Part shown: positions 33,155 through 45,562 of the stretch, in pieces
Layout of the letters: each line of letters starts with the position of its first letter
How positions within the stretch are numbered: the stretch's first letter is position 1
NCBI RefSeq assembly: GCF_019279795.1
Contig: NC_056726.1
Coordinates: 1,133,357,328 to 1,133,421,327 of the forward strand
Direction: 5' to 3'
From: Protopterus annectens
Taxonomy: Eukaryota; Chordata; Ceratodontiformes; Protopteridae
Length of the DNA stretch: 64,000 nucleotides
Notes under the pieces: generated by a model
Database searches by the model: none
What the model was told of the DNA's origin: nothing
The model's input: only the letters and a program-made list of their open reading frames with translations
Translations under genes and position numbers: made by a program

Positions 33155-33779
33155 TGTTTAACCAAATGTGTATGTTAAACATGTTTATGTGTGGATATAT
33201 GTGGAAACTAAGTGCCTACAACAACAAACAGAAATTCTGAAATTTGATTTAAAAGAAACAAGAGAGAGAAATGGGAAGGAGAAGTGGGTGATATGAATAA
33301 GAAAGAAAAGAGATAAAAAATATATTCTCTAATTTATAACAACTAACTGTATACAGTTTATATATTTATTGCATATTTCCCAATTTAATTCTCTCTTCTT
33401 TAGACATAATTAAATTTTATATCTACTTTTCTCAATTATACAATGTCCGTATTACTTATATAATACTACAGAACTCATGGTAATAGAATTTGTTTATCTA
33501 AGACTTCAGAGCTTAGAGTGGCAGAATAGTGTTGGGTAGTTCAATAGGTTTCTTTATTATCTATTGAACTATGACTTTAGAAAATTCTATGTTTGTTCTA
33601 ATTTATATTATTTATAAACACATTATATATTTTATTTACTGTTTATTTTTTTAGGCTTGACTTTTTATATTTTATGCTCCATAAACATAAGAGATTCATC
33701 TGCTACATTATAGTGTTCTATGCTTCTAGATCTAGCAATGATTTCAAAAAATCGACTTAATTATATAGATGGATATATC

Positions 33780-36040
33780 TATTTAATCTTTGTATCTTAG
33801 TGGTTTAAATAATCCAAAGAAAAGGTAAATCTTTTTTACAATATTTAAATATGAATAAAGTTAAAGTCATTCTACTCTAAGAGACTCATATCAAACATTT
33901 AGAAAAAGATAATTGAAATCCAGAAAAATTTACCGTCTTTTAAAATAAAAAAGAGGGATCATCATTCTGTAAAAAACACATAGTATCTCCATAAATTATC
34001 TATAAATATAAAGATCAAGAAGGACTTCTAGCATTTATCATTTTTAAATTTAGCAATAGGTTATGGACTCTAGCAAATCTTTATTGGTTTCCAGGTATAG
34101 GGCAAAATCTCGCTAAGAAACATTTAGAATTTATTCTTGAAAAAAAAACAAAGGTGGTTTAATTATAGGCAGGAACTTTAATTGTATTTTAGAAGACTCT
34201 GATACCAGTAATAAAAAAAAATTTAAATTGACCCCAACAGCAAAAAACTAAAACATGGATAGATTCTCTCAATTTAAAGGATACTTTCAATAAAAAAGAT
34301 CCTTGTTTATTACTTTTCTCTCATCAGGATTATAGATACATCACACAGACCAGAATAGACTGAATAGTAATTTCCCAGGACATAATTTCTTGAATATCAC
34401 AATTTACTATCATTTTCTGTACTATTTCTGACCATGATGCTCTCATCTTAAAATTTCAAACTATCTTCAGAAAATAATCACTCTTGACTAGAATACCTGT
34501 ATATATTACTAAACTCAAGGAATTTAAGCCATGGTTGACCACTGAACTTATTTTGTATTTGGAATTCCACAATACACCAGCTACAGCTATAGCTATGATA
34601 TGAGGTTCATTAAAAGCTTATATTTTTTTTGAAAAATACTAATCTGCTATAAGAATAAATTAAGGAATGGGACTCAGAAGTACAAAACCTTCAAAAACAA
34701 CTTATTGATGCTAAATCTAAAAATATCAAAAATAAATCCATTCTATAGGAAATATAAACTTTAAACAAAAAATATCTCACTATTTTAACTCACAAATCAA
34801 ATCTGGCTTTAGAAAAATTAAGAATGACTTCTTACTCTTTATCACCTAAACAAATGCATAATCTTTCTACAAGAGTCAAAATGGAATCAAAAATTAATAA
34901 TATTTTAGAAATTAAACATGTAAGAGATATATATACAAAAAACAAAATATCACAGACATTGGAGATTTTTGACACTTTTAGATTTCATTATATAACTCAA
35001 AATACAACCTCCAGCTCTCTTATGACAACTTCAGTAGTAGATCACAACAATTTTAATATAAGACAATTCCATAAAATGTAAAAGATGATTTAAATTAACC
35101 TATTTCTTACAAATAAATTGTAGATACAATTAAAAAATAAAACCTAATAAATACAGGCATAGATGGGATAATTACAGAAATATATAAACTTTTTCACCCT
35201 CATATTATATCTTTCTTTCACAAAGCACTTATTGAAATGCAATCTCAAGAAAAAGATTCCACCTTCTTGAAAATATTCTTTAATTGCTTCAATATTAAAA
35301 GAAAACAAAAATTCACAATCCTGCTCTTCCTATAGACTTATCTCACTTTTAAATAATGAGTATAAGACTTCCATGTCTATCATTACTGACAGAATAAAAC
35401 AGTCTGTAGCACAACTAATTTGGATCAAACAGGTTTTATATATCAAAGACAAACACGTGATAATATTAGATGCATTTTGACTGTTACAGATTTTTGAACA
35501 GGAAGAATAAAGCAGCCTTATTAATTAGTCGTCTCTATATCAAAAACACCTTTGATTCTTTAAATTGAAATTGCTTATTCCATATCTTAGAATGGTTTGA
35601 TTTTCCCAAAAACTTCATTTTGCTTTTAAAAAATATTTATAATAATAACATTGCATAGAGCAAAATAGGTCTCTTTACTTCTGAACATATCTCATTGATG
35701 AAAGGCACCAAACAAGGTTGTCCTCTTTCTACAATTCTATTTGATTTAGCAATTTAAATTCTTGCCAACTTAATTTGAAATAATCCAATTATTAGTAGTA
35801 TAGAAGTACCCAATACTTACTCATCTAAAATCGTGCGGGTTGCAGATGATATTTTCTTACCACTTCCAAATTTGAGACCAAACATAATTGAACAAGAATC
35901 TACTATAGAAGCATTTCAATCTATTTCTGGTCTCTATTTTAATAAATCCAAAGCTGATTTTATAATAATAAATGAAAAGAAAAAGAAAATGAAAAAAAAA
36001 AACTCATATATACTCATATATTGTAGTAGGAGAGTGCAGT
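33780..36040 (+). pseudogene. L1 ORF2, endonuclease and reverse transcriptase
   Basis: Reading across frames, one finds an LQETHIKHL-like endonuclease motif (about 33870), QTRID (34347) and ISDHDALILKF (about 34425), the three hallmarks of the L1 nuclease. Then come the DGIITEIYKLF region (about 35165), DQTGFIYQRQTRDNIR (about 35425), GTKQGCPLS (35707) and ADDIFLPL (about 35845). FNKSKADF follows. The domain is riddled with stops and is very AT-rich, so the copy is old. ORF2 resumes beyond CR1-G at 40395. Confidence 0.75.
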
Positions 36041-36900
36041 AATAACTCATCTGATTGAATGTTGCTAGCACAGGGCTCAGTTTTGAGCTTTTTTATTGGT
36101 TAAATTGTTTAATTCAGTTTGCTCACTGTTGCTTCATAAGCCCCGTGTTTGTGCAAATTTGCACTTATTTTAACACAGCTCCACAGAGTTAGGTACCAGC
36201 CACTGCTCTGCTGTATTCATCTCTTTAAGCATAGTGCACCTCCATGCACCAAAGTGCACTACCATGCAGTGTCTTATCCATTAGTGGCTATAGATGCAAA
36301 AACTTCAGTACAGTAGACTTTCTCTTATCTGGTCTCAGTGGGACTGGACCTTAGGCTTGATAAACTAATGGCTGGTTAATTAAAAACACATACAAAATGG
36401 CATTTATAGGTCATAAATCAGCTAGAATAACAGGATTTGTGTTAGTATGCATTTTTCTAATGAATATGAAGTCTAAAACTCAAATTCCTGTCATTATTTA
36501 GCCCAGAGGAGGTGGAAGTGTTGTTTTTCTCTGTTCTCTTTTGCTAGGGCTATGGCAAAAATGTGATGGCTGGTTAAAGAGAGGCCAGATAAAAGGGAGT
36601 CAACTGTAGATAGATTTTCTCTTAGTAGCTGCCCGTGATCCAGCTGAGAAGTCCTTAAATTTCACTTAACTGCTCAGAGAGCACCTCAGCTCTGCTTTTG
36701 CCCATTAAACAGCCCTAAAACCACCGAATCTACAGTAGTCTTATACCATTTAGAGAACCCCCACTAATATAGACCCTTTATAGAGTACCCCATTAGTACA
36801 GACACAATTTAGAGCACCCAGTTATATCACACCCCTCCATTTTCTCTCCCCACTATGAAAACATGATTTAACCTATCATTATGGATGGTTAGTTTCCCTC
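36041..36900. other. region between L1 ORF2 and CR1-G, with MITE
   Basis: Apart from the Tigger-like element at 36311-36606 I cannot assign this. Because CR1-G ORF1 starts just to the right, part of it is probably CR1-G 5' leader. Confidence 0.45.
36311..36606. mobile_element. Tigger/pogo-like MITE
   Basis: The terminal inverted repeats are CAGTAGACTTTCTCTTATCT and, from the other end, CAGTTGACTCCCTTTTATCT. TA dinucleotides flank them at 36309-36310 and 36607-36608. The CAGT start, the CTTATCTGG-type terminus and the TA target are characteristic of the Tigger branch of Tc1/mariner elements. It is 296 bp long and has no transposase, so it would depend on a helper. Confidence 0.8.
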
Positions 36901-36929
36901 CATTTCTCCTACTAGCATGATTGACAAAG

Positions 36930-37794
36930 GTATCCTGAGACAGTGTAGCAACTTTCTGATGTACACTGACAACCCTCTACTCCTAAATCAGCCAAGTACA
37001 ATTTTTGAAAGATGTATCTACACTAAGAATCTGTAATCCTTGCTTTCTCATGCACAGAACAGTAACACTGAACAGGTTTGTCAGCTCAAATGCTACACCT
37101 GCTACGCAAACCATGCACACAACACATAAACTGTCATATGTGGAGGTACTCACTAGAAACCTACCTAAATGCTAGAGACCCTCAAACACAAACATGCTGC
37201 ACATAATACAGCACCTACAGCACTCAATACACATAAAAGCACAAGCACAAGTGTCTCAACAAATATGCCCTTAAGGCAAAGCACATCTAAACCAGATTTT
37301 TTAGTCATGGGTGACTCCATTATGAGACACACAGATGTCCCACTCACCAGGCTGGACAAAGAGAAGGTTACAGTCAGCTGTCTATCGAGTGTCATAATCC
37401 ATCAGATCACACATGCAGTCAAGTCTCTCAACATCAAATACTGTTATGACTCCATTATAGTTTATGTTGGTGTGAATGACTTGAGACATACCTCACTGGA
37501 GTATATGAAGAGAGACATGATTGATCTCTATGAATATGTGTCACAGGCAAGTATATCCCTAGCCATGAACAGCAGTGTACTCTCACCTAGGATGATACCA
37601 CAATATAAATGAAAAATGATTGACTTCAACAATTAGCTTAGTTTCTGGCATCATTCTAAGGGGATCCACTTCCTGTCAGCCTGGGATGACATGGTTGATA
37701 GACTACTCTGCTTTGCCAGAGATGGTCTTCACCTGTCACATCTATGCTTTCAGTTACTGGCTAATTCATGTGACTCCCCTGTAGTGCCTTTTTG
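36930..37794 (+). pseudogene. CR1-G ORF1
   Basis: The reading LRQCSNFLMYTDNPLLL shows the zinc-motif region, with the second Cys replaced by Phe. The esterase domain is open from 37169 to 37612: FLVMGDSIMRHTDVPLTRL (nucleophile block), YVGVNDLRHTSLEYMKRD, then LSPRMIPQYK. Beyond a stop at 37610-37612, CFARDGLHLSHL keeps the Asp and His. It is inactivated by several stops. Confidence 0.85.
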
Positions 37795-37854
37795 AGGCAA
37801 GGTCTCAAGAACAAAATTTCTGACATGAAAATATCACTCAAAAATTATGTAAAG

Positions 37855-40342
37855 GTTGTTTTGCTAAATGCTAGAAGTTTAAATCAGAAACTGAACTCTA
37901 TAGAAGCATTCCTCTCCTTGGAGGATGTTGACATCTGCATAGTCACAGAAACTTGGTTCAGGGTCTCAGACAGTACACCAGCCTTGCAAGGCTACAAGGC
38001 CTTCTACACTTTTAGACCACAAAATGAACATGTGAGAACCGAAGGAGATTGAGTATCAATCTTCATCAAACAAATAAACGTTTAGACTGGTTAGACAGGA
38101 AAACTCCATGGAGTTACTCCAAGTTCAATTAACTCCAAGTAAGCCCCCCCTTTCAACTCATCGTTAGCTATAGGCCCCCTTCAAAAAAACAAGATACACA
38201 GACTGCTTATTTAGACCTACTTGAGTCAATCAAATTGCAGTCAAACACTCTAGTCCTGGGCGATTTTAACTATCCCTCCATTGACAGGGAAACTTATACG
38301 AGTATGAACATGCTTGCACAAAGGTTCCTGGACTTTGTTAATGCTAATGCCTTGGAACAAATATTATGCAACCCCAGAAGGGACTCAAATATCCTCAACC
38401 TGCTCCTCACCAACATGGGTGACCATTGCACCACTACAAGTATAGGACCCTCATTGTTTAATCTGATCACAAACCAGTCACATTTGAAGTAGCTATAGCA
38501 CATGAACCCTCCTTAGGTGAAATCAAGCTAAAAATGTTCACCAAAGCTAATTATACCCTCCAAAGGGATGGCATAAATAATTTCGAAGCTCATGTTTCCA
38601 CAGATGACATTGACGACTATACTAAGGTATACACAAATGTATTGTAGAAACACTTACACAACTGCATTGAAACAGCTGTACCTGATAGGATCAAAACAAG
38701 ATCCTCAAGAAAAAGCAAGCCTCCCTGGTGGACATCTAGCATTAATAAGTTATACAACAAGAGGGAGAAGTTTCTGGGTAAGAATAAAAATGAGAGGTCC
38801 CAGCACTGGAAGAACACCCTCCTGTGCTTGAACAAATAAGACAAATTGTAAAACCATTTAAGGAAAACTTTGAAAAAAATTAGCAACCACAGCTAAGTAT
38901 AACCATAAAGCATTCTTCAGCTATATCTGTAACCTAAAAGGTAGGACCCTGGCATCTGCTGAACTAGTTGTGGATGGCATCACATATACTGATCCTGGGA
39001 AAATAGCTGGCAGGTTTGGTGAAAATTTCACCCCTGTCCCCTCCAAACATTACACAAAGCATTCCCTCTACATTCCCCCACCTTGCATCTCCAAAGAGCA
39101 AGTCATTAATGCTCTCTCCAAGGCCAAAAACACTGCCTCTGTGGGACTTGGTGGCATCCCATGTTGCATTTTAAATGGTCTAAAACATGAGTTAGCAGCT
39201 CCATTAGGTACTCTCTTCAACCACAGCCTGTGTACTGGTTTTGTCCCTGCTGAGTGGAAAACAGCAACTGTCATTCCTCTTCATAAAGAGGGTACCGCAA
39301 CAGACCCTGGGAACTGCAGACACATAAGCTTAACCAGCCTTATCTGTAAGGCCATAGAACGAATCACCATGGACCTTATAAATGAGGATATAGGCGATCT
39401 CCAAACCCTTGATCCAACACAGTTTGGTTTTGTCAAAGCCAGGTCATATCTATTAAACCTGGTGGACGTCTTTAAAAACATCACCAGAGCCATAGACAAA
39501 GGCAAATCTGTGCATACAGTCTACCTTGACTTAGTCAAGGCCTTCGACACAGTCCCACATTCAGGCATCATTGATAAACTCTCAGTTGAATATCAACCCT
39601 TATGTTGTCAGGTGGATTGCTAACTGACTCAGTCAAAGTTGGGGACTTTACCTCAACCAGCAGACCTGTCACCAGTGGGGTTCCACAGGGGTCAGTGCTG
39701 GACCCCCTATTGTTTAGGATATAGTTCTCAGAAGTTCAGGCCAAAACCAAGGGGCTATGGCTGACTAAGTTTGCTTTAGGTACAATCACTGAATCCACAA
39801 ACAATGTCAATATAATTCAAGAGGGACCTACACAAACCAATGATTGGTGCCAAAGTCTCGGACTCAAACTCAATGCTGAAAAATGCATTATCATCCCCTT
39901 CGATAAAAATTATATCCCTGCAGATTGTCATATAAATAATAATAATACCCTAAGCAACAACTCTGCACTGAGAAACTTTGGAACACAAGTTAACTGTATC
40001 CTAAACTTTGACCGCCATGTGTCTACTGTGGTAAGGAAGGCATTCTACATCTCACACCTCATTAGCAAAGGCATTACCTCAAGATTGAAAGAGGTCATAA
40101 CACCCGTGTACTCGACAAGAGATGATTTGAAGATTGTTAGCATAAATAGGACCTGCTGGAGAGACAGATATGTCTCTCTCAGAGGTTGCCACTCCTCTGG
40201 AATAGGCTATCAATTCACATTAAACAAAGCCCCTCTATGACCCTGTTTAAGCGTAGCCTGGGTGACTAGGATGGGAAATCATAAATTCCTGCCAGGGATT
40301 TCACTTATGGCCCTCCTAGATATGGGCAGTCATTGCTTATAA
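37855..40342 (+). pseudogene. CR1-G ORF2
   Basis: VVLLNARSLNQKLNSIEAF and VTETWFRVSDSTPALQGYK open the endonuclease. LVLGDFNYPSIDRETY follows. The palm (38970-39623) has GLGGIPCCILNGLKHELAA, WKTATVIPLHKEG, DPTQFGFVKARSYLL and motif A VYLDLVKAFDTVPHSGI. GVPQGSVLDPLLF is motif B. The Asp-pair motif near 39770 is deleted: LTKFALGTI replaces LTKFADDCKLGTI. It ends at LLDMGSHCL. It carries multiple stops. Confidence 0.85.
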
Positions 40343-40394
40343 AGACCTTTGGGTCAATAGCCCAGGAACCACCTATGAAGCTATGAACCTATCT

Positions 40395-40983
40395 ATCCTT
40401 TGATTGTCCTTCCTTGAGCTTATTTTGGGTTAAGGTAGAAGACTTTTTAAAAGCTGTGTTCCATAATAACTTGTCATTATCTAAACCTTTAATTTTAATG
40501 TAAATGAAAGAGATGATCTGAAGATCGTTAACTTTTCTCTTATGGAATATCTTTGTGGTAGCAAGGAAATACATATTACCAAAATGTGAAGAATATCTAC
40601 ATCACCATCTCTTGAGGACTTTCTTTCCTTCTTAAAAGAAACAGTACTCAGAGAGACCAAAACCAAAGAACAAATAATTTATCCTAACTTGTTTAATAAC
40701 AGTCCTTGGACAAACGTGATATCTCTTACTGATTTTTATCAGCTGAATTTTGATACTGGTACTTAAAAAAATTCAAATGAAAATAGAAAATGGGAAATTC
40801 TTAATGAACAAATGGAGCTATAATCTTACTCTTCTGTTTTCAGACCTTTGTATATATTGTAGATAATTTACCTTTAGTTTCCATTTGTAATTGAACTATT
40901 TTACCTTTGTTATACATTTCTATTCCATTTGATTATATTTTGCTTCTTGCAAAAGTTACTAAAGTTTCTGGAAAAAAAAAAAA
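40395..40983 (+). pseudogene. L1 ORF2 C-terminus and 3' end with poly(A)
   Basis: After CR1-G, L1-like coding remnants resume (HIPLL-type and FLKETVLRETKTKEQ readings at about 40600-40680), followed by a short untranslated region and an A12 run at 40972-40983. The poly(A) fits the 3' end of the plus-strand L1 begun at 25028. The identification of the C-terminal segment is weaker than that of ORF1 and of the reverse transcriptase, because the Cys motif is not clear. Confidence 0.6.
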
Positions 40984-41970
40984 TGCAGGTTAACACAAAT
41001 GCTGTTATTCTAGCAATTTTCTAAGTTTATAAGATCAAGTCAGGGTCACATAAATGGCACAGACAGCAGGCAGAAAAAAATCTGTTGTTTTTTTTTTTTT
41101 CATTCTGCCCCTGTTATTTGCTAGTCAGTATTGGCAGATCTTACTGCCTAACACAAGATGCAATCTTAACAAGTTAAGCTGGGATGCTTAACATTTGTTA
41201 AGATCATGTCTCATGTTATAGTACAGCTTAACTGATTTTGTCCTTTTCTAGATATCAGAGCATAATCACTGCACTCCATGCACTACAATTATATTATACA
41301 TAGGTAGCTGGAGACTCAATAGAAGACTGCCCCTGTTATGTCTAATAGGGGCATGCAGCTTCATCACATGCCTGTAGTGACATGTGTAGACCAGTGTGGC
41401 CAGGTTTGATTTTAAAAGGATTGGATTGGAAATGTTAGGTGGAAAGATCCATTTTTTGATTGGGAAGCTGGGGATGGAGGGGTGACTGTGACAGTGTGGA
41501 AGGTTGGATTGTTGGAGGATCATTGGGCTTTCTGTGGCCTTTCAGGTCTTCAGGTAGCGGTGGTTGCCTGATTTTTTGTCTGCCAGGTATTTTTTTGCAT
41601 CGGGCATAGTCTATGGTGTTGAATGGGACCAGATTGGACTTAGCAGATGCTGGTGTTTGAGAGGAAGATGGTGGCAATGTGGCAAGACTGGATTGCTGGA
41701 GATTGCGATTGTTGAAGCTTTGTGCCTTCTGTGCTTTCTGTGTCTTGTTTGTAACTGTTGTCACTGATGTGTATGTGTTTTGTTTCTGTGCTACTATATT
41801 TTTCTATTTTTGTACATGAGTTGGAGAAACAAAATGTCATTCAGCTGTGCATTGTGTATGGTCTGAATGACAATAAAGTTACTTTTGACTTTTTTATTGC
41901 AATGCTGATGTGGCTGGGAGATTACATGGGGAACCTGCTTAGCCCCACATACTACAACCTAATTTTCCCA
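40984..41970. other. unassigned spacer, possible Rex1-like tail
   Basis: A short inverted repeat lies around 41068-41110. Near 41865 the plus strand reads TCTGAATGACAATAAAGTTA, similar to the 3' ends of Rex1/Babar-type LINEs. The evidence is only this terminus. A proline-rich minus-strand frame at 41435-41764 has no recognisable domain. Confidence 0.35.
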
Positions 41971-42811
41971 TGTGTTGTGTACCAGTAACTAGTACACCTT
42001 GTATACAATGAGTTGTGTGGTGAACCAGTAACTAGTATACCTGGTATACAATAAGTTGTGTTGTGTACCACTAATTAGTATACCTGGTACACAATGAGTT
42101 GTGTTGTATACTAGTAACTGGTATGCCTGGTATACAGTGAGCTGTTTTGTGTACCAGTAACTAGTATACCTGGTATACAATGAATTGTGTGGTGAACCAG
42201 TAACTAGTATACCTGGTATACAATAAGTTGTGTTGTGTACCACTAATTAGTATACCTGGTATACAATGAGTTGTGTTGTATACTATTAACTGGTATGCCT
42301 GGTATACAGTGAGCTGTTTTGTGTACCAGTAACTATTTTTTATTTTTATTTAACATTTGTTGAACGGGAATGTCCGACTAGGTTCCACAGAGCCTGTTTT
42401 CAGCGGAGGCCGGGGAGAAATGCTCCAGATGCATGTCTTTGGAACTAGTATACCTAGTATACAATGAGTTGTGTGGTGAACCAGTAACTAGTATACCTGG
42501 TATACAATAAGTTGCGTTGTGTATCACTAATTAGTATACCTGGTATACAATGAGTTGTGTTGTATACTAGTAACTGGTATGCCTGGTATACAGTGAGCTG
42601 TTTTGTGTACCAGTAACTAGTATATCTGGTATACAATGAGTTGTGTGGTGTACCAGTAACTAGTATACCTGGTATACAATAAGTTGTGTTGTGTACCACT
42701 AATTAGTATACCTGGTATACAATGAGTTGTATTGTATACTAGTAACTGGTATGCCTGGTATACAGTGAGCTGTTTTGTGTACCAGTAACTAGTATACCTG
42801 GTATACAATGA
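41971..42811. repeat. satellite: 43-bp unit, 172-bp higher-order period
   Basis: Monomers of about 43 bp have the core CTAGTATACCTGGTATACAA, which contains the inverted repeat GTATACC/GGTATAC. Variants follow in a fixed order, so the period of best identity is four monomers: GGTGAACC occurs at 42019 and 42191, and the equivalent positions 42475 and 42647 are also 172 bp apart. An L2-type insert at 42336-42442 splits the array. Open frames across the array are by-products. Confidence 0.92.
42336..42442 (-). mobile_element. solo L2-type 3' end inside the satellite
   Basis: About 107 bp, from TTTTTTATTTTTATTTAACA to ATGCATGTCTTTGG, are flanked by the satellite bases AACTA on both sides (42331-42335 and 42443-42447). 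It is almost identical to the insert at 29949-30061, so the two are recent copies of the same source. Confidence 0.88.
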
Positions 42812-42870
42812 GGTTGTCAATGCTCATTTTAGTTGCACATGGCCACCCAGTGCCATGAACCTTGGCTCTA

Positions 42871-44487
42871 CTACTAAACTACTAACCAAACTCAAACCAA
42901 CCACTCTCACTGCCGACAACCTTCCAGCTGAATTCTTCCAGCATGCATCTCAGGCCATAGCCAACCCAATCTCTACACTAATAAATAGATCCATCAATGA
43001 ACACCATGTTCCATCCTTATGGAAAACCTTATACATCATCCTCCTCCACAAGGGAGGCCTGTCCACTGATGTATCCAACTACCACTCCATTGCAATCCCT
43101 TCGCCCCTCTCAAAAATACTGGAATTATGTATCCATCACCAACTCCTCTCCCACCTACTCTCTAACAATCTACTCTCTCAAACCCAACACGGATTTCATC
43201 CTGGCCACAGCACCACCACTGCTCTCATTAGCTTTAGCAATACCATAAACATATACAGAAACCAAGGTAAATTTGTCTCTGCCACCTTCCTAGATTTATC
43301 AAAAGCATTTGACACAGTCTCCCTCAATAAATTACTAACCACCCTATCTGAACTCAACCTTGATAATTCTACATTACAAGTTCAGTAGCTACCTAGGCAA
43401 CTGCTCCCAATCAGTTAAAGAGCACAACTCCCTACCCCCCCCAGTCAAATGCGGTGTTCCACGAGGTTCCATACTTGGTCCACTCTTATTCCAATATCTT
43501 TACAAACCAACTCCACCTAGCAACCACAAAAGCTGACATTATCCAATACGCAGATGACACTACTCTCATCTGCAACACACCCAACATCCAGCTGCTACAA
43601 ACCCAAGCCCAAGAATCCTTCTCTGAAATAGAAAACTGGCTAAACAATTCTCAGCTAATACTTAACCCCCATAAAAACACAACTAATACTATTCAGCCCA
43701 ACAAGGACTATAGACTCCACCTTCTCTATTCTCTCAGCCAATAACACCCCCGTAACTCTTGTCCACAAAGTGAAATTACTTGGAATTACAACTGACCACC
43801 AACTTAAAAACAATAAATACATAACCCTAGCCATCTCCAAAGTCCATAAAAAGCTAGGCTGTGTCTGTTGTAGCAAAAAATTCCTAAACCCAGAATCCAG
43901 ATCTACCATAGCTAGAACTCACCTCCTATCAACCATACTCTATGCATCCCCCAGTATTAACAAATCTCAATAAAACCGACCTTAATAAACTATCAATGTG
44001 TTAAAACAAAATAGCTAGGTTTGGGCTCACAACCAATGCTAAATCATGCTTACCCCACTGTCAAGCCCTGCATAAGCTACACTGGTTAGAATTTCCAAAC
44101 CTGGTTCACTAATACCAACTCAACAAGCCCATCAGATACTGTACCGCCCACACAAAATCCCTGCCCTAACAGGTCTTGCACCAACAGGGAACTACGATCC
44201 AGTAACAAAGCCCTAGTAGAAGTCATTCCATGTAAAAACAGCTCAGGGGAATCTCTATTCCCTTATGAAGTTGCAAAATTATGGAACACACTATCCCCAC
44301 AACTCAGGCTGCACAACCATACTGCTATATTCAAAAAAACACCTTAAATCACACCTTCAATAAAACTATCTATGTAATTGCAATGACCCTCCCTGAACCC
44401 ACCTTCTCCAGCCTATTACTCCAGTCCTTACTAAACACGTTTGCACTATCTTATGCTACACCCCTAGGCAGATTAAACACAGTATAA
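42871..44487 (+). pseudogene. L2 ORF2 reverse transcriptase and C-terminus
   Basis: The open part (to 43388) has LWKTLYIILLHKGGLSTDVS, SKILELCIHHQL, LLSQTQHGFHPGHSTTTAL and motif A SATFLDLSKAFDTVSL. After a frameshift at about 43385 comes KCGVPRGSILGPLLF (motif B), then the Asp pair in IQYADDTTLICNT at 43540-43580 in the next frame. NPHKN follows. The remaining C-terminal region ends near 44487. There are several frame changes, but the catalytic motifs are intact. The endonuclease is absent because of the 5' truncation. Confidence 0.85.
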
Positions 44488-44872
44488 ATATCTAGTACAA
44501 TCTCATCTCTATTAAGTTGATTGTATATATACTATTCCTATGCTTAACTGCTATGTTTTTCAGAACAATTTTCTACTAACAACTTGTCAAAGTCTGTTAA
44601 CTGTTGTTAATTCTTAAAGTTACTGTTAAGCAGTGTTAAACCTTGCTAACTACTTTTACATTGAATTTTCTGATAACAACAGCTCAGACTCTCTAAACTA
44701 TTGTTAATTCTATAATTATTGTTAGCACTGTCAAACTTTTTTTAACTATTGTTATTAAAATACTCTGTAACATGAAGAGCTTCCCTCCCCAGGACTCTGC
44801 TGAAAAAGGACACCTGGTGTCCAGTTGGACAATCCTGGTAAACAAATGTCAAATAAATAAAATAAATAAATA
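42871..44872 (+). mobile_element. L2 LINE, 5'-truncated, with target duplication
   Basis: The 13-mer AACCTTGGCTCTA occurs at 42858-42870 and at 44873-44885 and brackets the element exactly. Inside are the reverse transcriptase, a C-terminal region and the L2 3' terminus, ending in AAATAAATAAATAAA. It is the reference for the solo ends at 12715, 17005, 29949, 30718, 42336, 52128 and 58556. It lies 60 bp from the satellite. Confidence 0.92.
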
Positions 44873-45062
44873 AACCTTGGCTCTAGATGATTGTTACTGT
44901 TGAAGTGACACCCCAACCCTATGTGCAAAAATGGTAAACAGGGTTGTGGATGCATGGATGGAGTACGTGCTGTGTAATAGCATGGGCCACCCATTACCCT
45001 GTGAATTATAAGTACTTAAAGTAAATATGTAGACCTGTATCTAATGTAACTAGTGCTACTGC

Positions 45063-45562
45063 NNNNNNNNNNNNNNNNNNNNNNNNNNNNNNNNNNNNNN
45101 NNNNNNNNNNNNNNNNNNNNNNNNNNNNNNNNNNNNNNNNNNNNNNNNNNNNNNNNNNNNNNNNNNNNNNNNNNNNNNNNNNNNNNNNNNNNNNNNNNNN
45201 NNNNNNNNNNNNNNNNNNNNNNNNNNNNNNNNNNNNNNNNNNNNNNNNNNNNNNNNNNNNNNNNNNNNNNNNNNNNNNNNNNNNNNNNNNNNNNNNNNNN
45301 NNNNNNNNNNNNNNNNNNNNNNNNNNNNNNNNNNNNNNNNNNNNNNNNNNNNNNNNNNNNNNNNNNNNNNNNNNNNNNNNNNNNNNNNNNNNNNNNNNNN
45401 NNNNNNNNNNNNNNNNNNNNNNNNNNNNNNNNNNNNNNNNNNNNNNNNNNNNNNNNNNNNNNNNNNNNNNNNNNNNNNNNNNNNNNNNNNNNNNNNNNNN
45501 NNNNNNNNNNNNNNNNNNNNNNNNNNNNNNNNNNNNNNNNNNNNNNNNNNNNNNNNNNNNNN
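45063..45562. other. assembly gap (500 N)
   Basis: Exactly 500 undetermined bases are present. The round number suggests a gap of unknown size. Open frames that span it are meaningless. Confidence 0.99.

Larger units (their letters stand above)
30491..33779. other. mostly unassigned insertion in the L1
   Basis: This 3.3-kb stretch separates the L1 inter-ORF region from the start of ORF2. It contains an L2-type terminus at 30718-30812, a purine-rich tract at about 30990-31420 and a foldback repeat at 33049-33154. I see no coding region I can identify. Part of it may be the remaining L1 spacer. Confidence 0.5.
36900..40393 (+). mobile_element. CR1 copy G, older plus-strand copy
   Basis: This nearly full-length CR1 is in the opposite orientation to the others and inserted in L1 ORF2. 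It has ORF1 (about 36930-37794), ORF2 (about 37855-40342) and a 3' end CCTATGAAGCTATGAACCTA. It is clearly more diverged from A-F, with many stops, so it belongs to an older subfamily. L1 ORF2 resumes immediately after its tail. Confidence 0.88.

Noticed and set aside
41435-41764. Proline/serine-rich minus-strand frame of 109 codons
   Set aside because: No motif, no partner ORF nearby and low-complexity composition; a retroelement ORF1 could not be supported.
41989-42820. Tyr/Thr-rich open frames on the minus strand
   Set aside because: They translate the 43-bp satellite unit.
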